Below are positions 22,378-33,055 of a stretch of DNA of 64,000 nucleotides, one piece after another (the stretch's first letter is position 1; every line of letters begins with the position of its first letter). A model generated the notes under the pieces. It saw only the letters and a list, made by a program, of their open reading frames with translations, had not been told where the DNA came from and did not search any database. The position numbers and the translations under genes are program-made. Location: assembly GCA_014529385.2 (NCBI GenBank), contig CM043942.1:49424274-49488273 (forward strand), in the 5' to 3' direction. Source of the DNA: Adiantum capillus-veneris (Eukaryota; Streptophyta; Polypodiopsida; Polypodiales; Pteridaceae).

Positions 22378-22871
22378 GTTCCTTAGGAACAAGCCCTTGC
22401 AATTGTGCCTTTTATGGTAAGGCCTGAGGTTGAGGTTGGTCAAGATGACAATAATGAAGCAGAGATCTACCCGAACAAAGGACAAGATATTTTGAATCAA
22501 TTACAATTGTTTAATTAGCTATCATGAGTGTCATTCTATCCCTCTTTGTAGGTTGATGCCTCATGCAAACGTTAGAGGACTCAGAAATGAAATGGGTGGT
22601 TTGAAGGCTGCTTTTGGCAAAGAGGGTTATGCCCCTAAAAAAGGTGCTTTTATTGTTCTATTGTGGACTTTTTCATGCCAAGGGTGCTTCATCTCAAAAG
22701 AAAAAACCTCCTAACATAGGATGTCTTCTCAACTATGCGTAGGATGTACGATCACCTACGTGTAGGATGTCTTGCTCTGCCTCCTCTGCTCTGCTCGCGC
22801 CTTCCCTGCCCTGCCCTGCTCGCATCTGCTCTACTCTGCTTACACTTTCCTTGCACTGCCCTGCATTGCCT

Positions 22872-22933
<62 letters not shown>

Positions 22934-23045
22934 TGAAATGAAATTTTATATTAAACGTCTTTAAATGCCAAAATGGCCTATGAGATCAAACCGATACAAT
23001 CTTGGTGGATCTAATACAATGTTTGGGTACAAAAATAAAATAAAG
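22378..23045. other. Repeat tail, (GA)n tract and motif cluster
   Basis: It contains a continuation of repeat copy 2, three CGTAGGATGT-related words at 22714-22773, a CTGCC/CTGCT-rich stretch and a (GA)n run at about 22876-22931. No intact gene. A short NVRGLRNEMGGLK frame at about 22575 faintly recalls the start of LINE endonucleases but cannot be supported. Confidence 0.5.
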
Positions 23046-23438
23046 TGTCATAATAATCATTATCTAATTCTCCTAAATGATTTTCTCATGTTAAACTAAT
23101 CATTTAATATGGGGAAGTGCCATGGGAGAAAAAGCTAGAATATTGGTTAAGTTAGCAGACCGGCCACAGTAGGGATCCAAAGGAGGGAAAATAGGGATCC
23201 AAAATGGGGGCCATGTGCAAAAGAGTTATGTGCAACAATGGGCTTAAAAGACCCTAAGGTTCATCCCATTAAGACTTCCAAAATGCTAAGGTTCCAAAAT
23301 TCAAAGGTTGTGTCCAAAGGTCAAACATTAGGGAAATTCGATGCTTTGTGTGTGCCCCAAAAGTCTTCATCCATCCCTACATAGGAGGGGGCGAGCCGTC
23401 CAAGTAGGGGATGAGAGAGAAGATCACACACACACACA

Positions 23439-23491
<53 letters not shown>

Positions 23492-24754
23492 GGCTCCCTT
23501 TACACAAAGGGAATGAGGGACACATGTCAGCTCCCTAGCCTAGATGCCCACAAGGTGTACTCAAATCCTATTGGATGGCCTTGGAGGTGGACCAATGAGA
23601 AGTAGGCTAGAACAAATCTAGCTTAATTAATTTAAAACACTTAATTAAAGAAACAATGGGAATTAAGCTCTCTAGAAGACAATTGGATAGTCTCCTCCCA
23701 AGGGGTCCAATGAGCATTCAACAGCCCAATGGCTTGCTGATTCCTATTGGCCAGGAGGCAAAGGGGTCCAATGAGAGTTTACTTGGATTAAATAATTACC
23801 TAAAGCTCTCACAAAAGGGGAAAGGGGGACACATGTCAGAAGGCTTATCACTTGTGATGCCCTTAATTAGTCATGGCTAAGCTAGGGTCCAATAGATCTA
23901 GCAAGAGTAAAGGCTTAATTGTCATTGGCTAAGCCTAGGGAGGTCCAATAGGATGCTAGCATGAGTAATTAGCAAGGGGGTCAACCAAGAGAGAGAGGGG
24001 GCTGATTTTTGCAAGGCATTATCACACACACACTCACACAATCTCATGTGTGAAGCAAATAAGACTCTATCTCTCTCTCTCTCTCTCTTCTCAAGCTTTA
24101 ATGGAAAGCTTATCACCTACTCCAATCTTGTGAGAAGGGAGGCCTACATCAACAACTCTTGGATTTGTGATGCAAATCCAACCAAGAGCCAAGCTTCAAT
24201 GCATTCTCATCTCCTCTACCATGCTAATTACTATGCTAAGCTATGCTAATATGAGTGATTATGTGAGGAGATGTACATCTTTCTCGTAAGATTACTCCTT
24301 CTTCCTCTCAATCTACTCTCATACCCCCGCTAGCTCTCACCGTCTTCGAAGGTGTGTGAGGTCTTGGGTCTGAGACCATGAGGGAATTGATGTTGTGTTT
24401 GATAAGTGTTTTGCTTGGTGCATGAAGTTTCCATCTTCATTGCACTAGCTAGTATTGAAGGAACACAAAGAATTGTATTGGTAAATGTCTCTCTTGATGG
24501 GAGAAACCATAATACAAAGTCTTTTGGAGGGGGGACCGGCTCCATGTAAATCCGGTCCTCAACTGTTGTCAATAGCTTAATTTCTCTCTCTTTTGAAGTA
24601 TTGTTCATGCTATCTAACAATGTGTTGTGCTTTTTGTTGCTCTCTCCACCCAAGCACTCTTGTTATTCGCATTAGGAATCTATTCTAATGAAATGCTCAC
24701 GATGTTCATGCTATTTTCCGCTACACACAAGTTACTAGGTCATTAAATGCTACA
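23046..24754 (+). repeat. 5' LTR of family A copy A3
   Basis: It starts TGTCATAATAATC and ends ...GCTACA next to a PBS (1709 bp). It is longer than sister LTRs because of expanded (CA)n (23424-23490) and other insertions. It carries several CCAAT/ATTGG boxes. No 3' LTR for this copy was found. Confidence 0.85.
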
Positions 24755-24755
24755 T

Positions 24756-24767
24756 TGGTATTAGAGC
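24756..24767 (+). other. Primer binding site of copy A3
   Basis: TGGTATTAGAGC is the iMet site with one mismatch (C to T), immediately after the LTR. Confidence 0.8.
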
Positions 24768-24928
24768 ACAAGGTTTCTCTTTTCTTTCTCAAGAAGGGAG
24801 GTCCTCAAGCTAGCTATAAATGGTTGGTATTATTAATTGCATGTGAGTAAGTAGAATATGGATTTTTCAGCCTTGCAATGCGCTTGCCTTCATGCAGTTG
24901 ACGGGGCATCACCGTCGAGAGCTATGGT

Positions 24929-24978
24929 CTTAATAGTGGAGTCCTACGGGGCTTGCCTACAACTTAACCACTATTGAT
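24929..24978 (+). other. Leader hairpin (copy A3)
   Basis: Arms CTTAATAGTGG and CCACTATTGAT enclose a 28-nt loop. The total is 50 nt, as in the other family A leaders. Confidence 0.55.
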
Positions 24979-25171
24979 CTATTAGAAGCTTGACAGGAGC
25001 CGGTGCTGTTTTGGTGTTGAATGACCCTCTCTTCTATTCCTTGCAATTAATGGTATTCAAGCCATGGATACAGTAGCTTGAGTGATTTTTCTAAAGGGGT
25101 TAAGAGGAGTAGCAACTAGGGCTTGAAGTGCCAAAGTACACCAAAAAAGTTTACACCTAAAAGTTGTTAGA

Positions 25172-28100
25172 TTGGCTGACAATAGTAAAGGGAGTGAAAT
25201 TAATGTTGATAACTTTGATTTTGTTAATGAGCAGGCTACTAATGATGCCCCGATGCTTGTTAACTATCTTGTTTCTAGGCTTCAACAAGCCATGGGCAAT
25301 CCATTCCTCTAAAGTGAAGTGTAACGGCGGCTCTGTGCTCATGGGGTTCTCCAAGCTCCCCACCGTGACGACAGAACACCTAGGAAGCCTCCTGGTGAGA
25401 CTTCTAAAGAGGCCTCTCTCCGATTTGGGAAGAAGAAGAGGATCCATATGAAGGGCTCAAGAATTTACTTCTTGATGATGTATCTCCTTCCAAAGGGAAA
25501 CTCAAGAGCCTTCACCGAAGGAATGAGAAAGGAGTGAGTCTCCCGCCACCTCGATGGAGATGGCTCTACGAAGACGGCGGGCTAAACGCTCTCCATCCCC
25601 TCCAAAACGGAGAAGACCATCACACACTTCTCCACACCATAATTCAAAGAGGGATGACAAAAATCAAGAGAAGAAAAAGGTGAGAAAGAGGACACCCTCT
25701 TCTCCATCTTCTTCATCCTCTTCCTGTTATGAAAGTGTTGGTGAAGACAACGAAGATCAAGGCAATAAAAAGGGGAGAAAGAGGTCACCCTCTTCTCCAT
25801 CTTCCTCAAATTCTTCACCTTCTGAAGAAAGTGATGGTGCAACCTTTGAACCATCAAAAAGAAGAGTCCATAGGAAATCCTATGCCGCATGGAAGAGGTC
25901 GTCCAAGCTCAAGAAGTTCAAGGAGGGAGGAAAGAGCATCTCTTGAGTCCTTACCTACGATGGCACCTTTGGTGCTACAGAAAAAGTCTTGGCCTTTATC
26001 CAACAATTTGATGAGGCGTTCGGAGATGAGGGCTTCACGGAGTCCTCTAAGCTACACCATGTAGCTATGCACTTTCAAAAGTCTGCCAGGCAATGGTGGT
26101 CTAGCCTACGGGCCAACGGTGAAGCTCAACAAACATGGAAAGCTTTAAGAGCTTCCATTATGAAGCAATTTTTGTCCACCGATGCCAAAGACAAAGTACT
26201 CACCGAATGGCAAATCTTGAAGCTCTCTCCCTATGAATCCATCCACAAATATGTAGACAAGTTTTGGCACCTACAACTCCAAGCCACTGTCTTCAAAAAG
26301 TTGGATTTTGGAGAGAAAAAGCAACAATTTTGTGCGGGCTTAACCGAAGAAATGGCGGAGTATGTCAACTCCCAAAGGCCATGCACCATATCGGCGGTAA
26401 TACACCATACTATGGTGGCCTCTCGAATCAATTTCCAAACAGGGGCTAAGAGGAATTCTAAGCCCTCGGAAAACAAGTGTTCCAATGAGCCTAAGGGGAA
26501 GGACAATGTCCAAAAGTCTCCTAAGGCCAATTCCAACAAAGCTAAAGAGAAGGGAGTTTACAAAGGCAAAAAAAAACTCTCCCCTGAAGAGCTTGAGCGT
26601 TATTGTAAGGATAACCAGTGTTTCAAGTGCGGCAAACAAGGGCATGCGTACCGCGCTTGTCCCCAAAAGAACACTCGCCATGAGCCTCCTAGAGCTACCT
26701 TGGTTGAAATCCAAGAGGAGGAAACTCACCACAAAGGATCTCCTCTATGCCATGCTTGGGGAAAGGTAAGAGAACATGATGCTTTTATTCTCTTTGACCC
26801 TTGTTCTACTCACAATTTTATATCTATAGAGTTGGCCACCAAGCCAGGCATACAAACCTATGAGATGGGAGATGTCCTACCCACAGAGGGTGATTTCAAG
26901 GGGCAAGAAGCTTCAGTTACTCCCTTAATTGGGAAATTGAGGCTCCATGTCCAAAGCTATGTGGACAAAGAGGACTTCTTTATCTCTCCTCTCAAGCATG
27001 AGGATGTAATCCTAGGGGCACCATGGTTTGATCGCCTAGCTGTCAATGTTAAATTTCCCGAAAGGAGAATCTACTTTAGGCTCAAGGGAAAAGATATGTA
27101 CATAGATGCTAAGCAAATGGGTAACACCATACCCAGTGTACAAAAGCAACCTTTCAATAATTCAATAAAGAGCTCTATTTTTGTGTACATGATTTTTGTT
27201 AAAGATTTTCAAAATGAACCTAATGCTTTAGCAAAAGAAAATAAAAGCAACCACAAAGAATTAGAGTTATCCAATTTTCTCAAGGGGTTTCAAGATGTAT
27301 TTATTAACAACATCCCTTGTGAAGTACCTCCTAAACGAGGCAATGATGACCATGCAATTGAACTTCTTCTAGGAAGTTCACCACATAACAAACCTCCTTA
27401 TAGAGTTTCTCAAGCTCAACAAGAGGAGATTATTTGGCAAGTGCATGAGTTAGTTGAGAAGGGCATGGTTAGGCCTAGCTCATCTCCGTTTTGCTCACCT
27501 GTGTTACTAGTGCAAAAGAAAGACGGCACATATCGTATGTGTGTCAACTACAGAGCACTAAATAGGATCACTATCAAGAATAGGTTTCCCGTTCCACGGG
27601 TAGAAGACCTATTTGATAAGCTACAAGGATCGATCTACTTCAGTAGGATTGACCTAAAAAGTGGCTATCATCAAATAAGGATAGTTGATCAAGGCATTGT
27701 AAAAACCACATTTTGCACTACGTTTGGTCTTTATGAATATATTGTCATACCTTTTGGCTTGACCAATGCACGAACCAGATTCAAGCGCTTGATGGAGAAG
27801 CTATTCAGGCCTCAATGAACCTTCACTGGAGTATTCTTTGATGATATTATCATCTACTCTAATTCATTAGACGAACACAAGAAACACCTTTAGGTAATAT
27901 TTCAAGTTCTAAGAGAGAATAAACTTTATGTTAATAAAAAGAAAAGTGATTTTTTCTTGCAAGAGATTTAGTATTTAGGTCACATTATCTCTCAAGATGG
28001 CATCCAAATGGATCCATCAAAGTTAGAGGTAATAAAAGGATGGTCTAAACCAAGGAATCTTCATGAACTAAGAAGCTTTATAGGTATGGGTGCATACTAT

Positions 28101-28842
28101 AGACGCTTCATAGAAAAGTTCTCACAAATTGGGGGACCATTACATGACCTAACAAAGAAAAGCGTTAGGTATACATGGTCTGCTAAGGAGAACAATGCTT
28201 TCGAAAAGCTTAAAGAAAAGCATATCTCTCAACGTGTGCTTACACTACCGGATCTCTCAAAGCCATTTGAGGTCCAATGTGACGCTTGTGGTGATTGCCT
28301 TGGAGCTGTTTTGCTCCAAGAAGGGCACACCATAGGCTATGAAAGTCAAAGGCTCGACCCTGTTGAGCAAGCCCTAGGAATATATGAAAAGGAACTCCTC
28401 ACAGTTCTACATGCCTTAGACTCATGGAAGCACTATTTATGGGGGATTCCTTTCATTCTGCGAACGGATCACTAAAGTCTTAAGTACTTCATGACGCAGA
28501 CCAAGCTATCCGACAAAAAAATGAGGTGGGAAAATTTTCTTTCGCAATTTCATTTTCATATTGCTCACATTGCTGGCAAGCATAATCAAGTAGCCGATGC
28601 ACTCTCAAGACGACCGAGAGTGAATACAATTTCCATAGCAACTCACAATGATCTATCTTCTATGATAGATGAGTATGCTATTCATCCCAATTTTAGAGAT
28701 GTGATTTCAGCCCTTCCATTAGTGAAGAAAGAGGAACCATTTACTTTACAAGATGGTTATCTTCTCTATGGCAATAGACTATGAGTTACTAACTCACTCT
28801 ATGAGAAAGTAATATATGAATCTCATGCTCCTCCTTATCCGG
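25172..28842 (+). pseudogene. Family A gag-pol (copy A3), truncated in integrase
   Basis: The position of the ATG is TTG here, so the start is lost. The gag N-terminus is frameshifted. The Arg/Ser-rich linker is open at 25554-25943. From 25989 a continuous 609-residue frame runs through capsid, CCHC knuckle (CFKCGKQGHAYRAC, about 26620), protease (FDPCSTHNF, with C in place of the usual G) and RT up to a stop at 27816, where a CGA has become TGA. This long frame shows that gag, protease and RT are one ORF in this family. The FFDDIIIYS motif follows at about 27835. RNase H is at 28008-28620 with one internal stop at 28474. The H2C2 start (ESHAPPY) ends at 28842, where a foreign LTR begins. Confidence 0.9.
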
Positions 28843-30570
28843 TGTCGTGCCGTGGCACGTGCATAGTGGGAACGGAAGCTAAGCCCTACAATATTATGGA
28901 TTTTATGTCTATGTCTTAAGTGTGCATAAGTATATGCATTTTCTATTTAGCATGCAAAAAGCTAGTCGAAGTCTGTAGTGTCACTCTTGTTCGGAATGGG
29001 CTTCGTACTATGATCCCGGGCTTCTTTGTGAACCTCTTCTTGGAGCCATGATGAAATAAGCCTATAAAACATACCTCCTATCTACTAGGCATCCTAGGTG
29101 GCATATGACATGTGTAGCATGGCCAAAAGTGGCCTTAGTCATAATATACCCCATGAGGTGTCATTCTACACATAGTAGGTGCACTTTGGAGTGATTATGG
29201 ACCTAGAAAAATCCCTTAGAAAAGTGGTTACGAGTTTGTTTGATGTCATCCATGATGTATGCAAAGCTCTCTCTCAATTATTTATGAAGATATGTTATGC
29301 ACATGTTCCCACCATAGCTCAACAACTCTTGGAGGCTTAACCCTTGACATGTGGCGGCAAGGAGAAGATATTTGGAGAAAGATCTAGAAGAACCTCTAGA
29401 TATTTCTTGAAGAGAAAGATCTAGAAACTTTGAAGATAATTTCAAGATATTTTGAAAAGATAGACACTTGTCACACAAATCCCTTGGATATTTCTAAGCA
29501 AATATGTTCTTCAAGGGCAACTTCACCTATAAATAGAGCCTCTTGTCCCTCACTTGGGCATCAAGCAAACCATCAAGCAATCAAGCGCTCAAACAATCCC
29601 CACAATCAAGCAACTCTATCAAGCCATCACCCAACCTCCTAGCCATCTCCTTGAGTGAAACTTTCTCTCAATTTCAACCCAACACATCTTGAGCTTGGTA
29701 CCTCATGCCTCAAGCCTTCTATCTCCTCACTTGTAATACTCATACACTCTATGCAACCTTCTTTCATCGATAAAGATGCATTGTTGGTGGCTCGCAAACG
29801 GTGTTGGGTACTACTACTCATCTTCTACTTCATCAAGTTGGCTACAAGACCACAAAGTCTTGAGGTGTGCTTCACTTATTTGGCTTGAGCTTGTGTGGGT
29901 CGTTGTGTTGTTTGACTGCTTTCTAAACTTTCTTAGATGTATAAGCCCAATGGTGTAACCTTTCAACCCTTTCACTTTGTGCAAAATATTAGGATTAATT
30001 TTTGTATTAGCCATAAAATCCAGTTCCAACGGAGAATTGTGTTACTCTTTGGGCCGGAAAGACTGTGAGAAATTCTTCTTTCTCCACGTCCTCTTATTTT
30101 GCCACTATTAAGCTACTCTAATTCTTTCTATGTGCACATATTTATTCTCCTCTAGGGGTTGAGCCTTGCTTTCTTAATATTACTATGAACCAAGAAGACT
30201 TGTACACACGGCTCACTCCTATCACTAGGCAAAACATCTACATCTTTGTAAGCACTAAGTCACAATGTCAAAGAACCATTCGCAATCTATTTGGAGCACA
30301 ACGACTTGCTGCTATAAATGCATCAGTGAACCCTTTCATCTTACCTTGGATTAGATACGATCAAAGTCTTGATGTTTTCATCTTTGTTTTATTTGGAGGG
30401 TTTCACGTGTGCATATGTGTGTGTCTGCGTGTAAGATTCCAATGGCTACACACAATGTATTTGCTATAAACACTAAGCTTGCTTAAGTGAAAGCCTTCAC
30501 AGTTTCCCCACAAACCCTCACAGCTAGAGGTCCGGCGCCTTCCTGGCAAGACCGCCAACTCTTTAACACA
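28843..30570 (+). repeat. LTR of a second Ty3 element type (family B-like)
   Basis: It begins TGTCGTGCCG exactly where copy A3 integrase homology ends and finishes ...TTTAACACA just before a gag leader (1728 bp, TGT...ACA). It has a TATA box at 29528-29535. It shares no obvious sequence with family A LTRs. The left edge is inferred from the breakpoint plus the TG rule. Confidence 0.7.
29528..29535 (+). promoter_or_regulatory. TATA box of the family B-like LTR
   Basis: TATAAATA in the context CACCTATAAATAGAGCC is a good plant core promoter. Transcription would start about 30 bp downstream, which would place the U3/R border near 29560. Confidence 0.65.
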
Positions 30571-30575
30571 CTTTT

Positions 30576-30591
30576 TGGTGAACCCGACGTG
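30576..30591 (+). other. Putative primer binding site, not iMet
   Basis: TGGTGAACCCGACGTG begins five bases after the LTR end. Position and the leading TGG fit a tRNA 3' CCA end. The tRNA species was not identified by eye. Confidence 0.5.
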
Positions 30592-30637
30592 AAGTTTGTC
30601 AGGGTGAGTTAGTGGGGATCTGTAAGCTACTTCAACC

Positions 30638-32565
30638 ATGGGTGATCATCATCTGCAGCAGGAAGGTATGCCTTTTGATCCCACTACAATGCAAATGTTT
30701 CAAGCATTTGCCTTGTTTATGCAACAACAACATGCTACAGAAAGACGAGAAGTGTCAGCAACCAAAGCTATTCAAGAAGTGGTGCACAAAATGGATCAAT
30801 TTAATGGGAAAGATGTGACAAAGTATCTTCGTGGCTATGTAAAGGAGATGGAGTTGGATCGTGTGCCAGAAGATGAGATGCTCCAAAGCTTTGACCTTGT
30901 TGTGACTCCCGAGATTAGAGAGCTTGTGAGAGGAATCAAGAATGAGCATGGAAGAAATTGGGAGGAGTTCAAGCTAGCGATGAAGGAGGAGTATTTCATG
31001 GAGGACTCTGAGAGAGTAACAAAGAGAACTTTCCTGGAGTGGGTAGCCAAGCCGAAGGAGGGTATTCTCTCCAATAGAGCTACTCAGGGAGTTTGAGCGA
31101 TGATATGCTCAACTCACAAGGATAGAGAAGGCCACACTCGACTCAGAAAAGACAGAGCTCTTCTTACAAGAAATAGGAAAGGAGCTCCAGGAGCAATTGG
31201 AGCTACTTCTTGAGGACAAAGATGTTGAGCAGAGACTGAAGACAGATTGGAACGAAGTTGAAGCTGCTATTTTATTACTTGCCAAGCACCAAAGGAGACG
31301 GGATAAGATGGTTGTTGGTAGTGCACCATCTACCTCCACAGCTTCTGAAAAGATGGTAAAGCCTTGTTCCTTTATAATTCCAAAAGTTGATGACGCTGTA
31401 ATAGATGAGCTTGTGAAAGGTATGAGGGATTTAAAAGTAAAACTCACAAAGCTTGAAGAGAAAGGGCAACCATTGGCACCATCTTCAAGGCAAAAACAAC
31501 AACCTAAAGAAGGTTTTGTTCATAGATGCATATGGTGTGTCAGCACAGAGCATGCTAGGAGAGAATGTTCAGTGAAGCTTTGAGAAAAGATCTTGTCTTC
31601 TTCAAGGATGGGAAGATTCACTTAAGGGAGACAGGTTTACCCTTAAGGGCTAACTTTGGGAAAGGAAGAATGCAGAGTTTGGTAGAGGATATGGCCACTA
31701 CCCATGCCATCTCTGCATCCGAGGCATCTACTTACACAGTCAAGATTGAACCATTGAGGAGTTTTGAAGAAATTGGTAAGCTGTGGCCAAGCTGTGGCCA
31801 AGTGCTATGGAGCTAGCAAGGAAAGGGAAACTTACAAGAGAAGTCCTACATGAAGCAGGTGACTGTATTTCTTTAGAAACCGGATGGAATGACCCTGTGG
31901 ACTCCTTGTCAGTGCATGCCTATATTGCAAAATGCCAAAACAAAGAAGCGTTTCTGGAAGAAAAGCACAGGTGAGAGAGTGGTGACGAAGGACCATCAAA
32001 AAGAATTACTAAAAGAAGCGACACAATACCTCCTCGAGCGCTTCCGACACAGGAAGCACCCCCAACTGAAGAGACTATGGAAGAAAGTACAACTGGGAGG
32101 AAAAAGGAGTCATCAAAAGGTAAGCCTAAAACTCCAACTTATAAGTTACAGGCTGATATTGAGGCTGCGACAGACTTAAAGAAAGTTCTAGAAGAAAGAA
32201 TTTTGAATAGCAAAATAGAGTTTACCTTGGGGGAGGTCCTTGTCATAGCCAAGCGAAAGTTTCACAAGGAGATCATTGATATCATCAAGAGGAAGAGGCA
32301 AACTCTTGTTGACACCATTTGCCCGCAATCTGAAGGAGAAAGCTTAAAGACAGAGGTAATACAGGTGGAAGACAGAGAGCATGATGAGGATGTCGTAGGG
32401 TGCTACCATTCTTCTGGAAGAACAAAGCAAGTACAATTTTCAAATGAAATGAGGAGTACGAAGCCATTCCAAGAAGTCACTTTTCCAAGAATCATTGTGT
32501 TGGACGGATACGCCGCGACGGACGTCAGCACAGCGAGAACTCACCTAACATGTAATGTCAGCTAA
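30638..32565 (+). pseudogene. Divergent Ty3-type gag (family B-like), broken
   Basis: The ATG at 30638 lies 47 bp after the putative PBS. The capsid-like part has FNGKDVTKYLRGY and VTPEIRELV near the start. A frameshift near 31075 moves to the frame of 31110-31583, rich in coiled-coil heptads. A zinc-knuckle-like CIWC....HARREC ends it at about 31570. The next frame (31565-31816) has FFKDGKIHLRETGLPLRANF. A further frame to 32565 has YKLQADIEAATDLKKVLEER and KRKFHKEIIDIIKRKRQ. This gag is unlike family A gag. At least three frameshifts make it non-functional. Protease and RT do not follow; the homology ends by 32565. Confidence 0.7.
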
Positions 32566-33055
32566 GGACGAAGCTCGATCCGCAGGCACGTGGAAGCAAG
32601 CATAAGGTGTCAACCTACACTCGACCGACTCCTAACCAATTCCTATAGAGGTCTCTACCAATTGTCTAAGTCACAACCTTCAAGAGTGCAAGAGAGGAAA
32701 CTTCCTACAACGCTTTCTAGAGCCAAACACCCATCAAACAATCTCGAAACACCATGGAACTTGAAGGAGACCCTACTAATACCAATAGGTAACTCTCCCT
32801 AAGGTCTATGAACCAAAATCCCGACCCAAAACACCCGGTGCAAAAACACGTAGGATGTCTGACCGAAATCTGCAGGTCTTCGTTTCCGAAATCTAAAGTG
32901 CCTAATGTGTAGTTCTACTCAATGTGAACGTGTGGATATGCTGCAATGCAAAATCGAACAATGTATGCTCACCCAAACAACCGATGAAGCTCGTAGAAGG
33001 AGCTCACAAAGCCGGACCGTACGCGTGCAATGTTGGTATTGGCGCATAGCTCTAG
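32566..33055. other. Unassigned DNA between gag fragment and accessory ORF
   Basis: No gene is seen. A single ACGTAGGATGTCT word at about 32849-32861 matches a half-site of the palindromes at 50140-51006. Confidence 0.4.

Noticed and set aside
22560-22700. LINE endonuclease start
   Set aside because: A NVRGLRNEM stretch is suggestive, but too short, and no further endonuclease or RT motif follows.
22876-22931. Open frame rich in Arg-Glu repeats
   Set aside because: It is the translation of a (GA)n microsatellite. The same holds for frames over (CT)n at 20481-20510 and (CA)n at 23424-23490.
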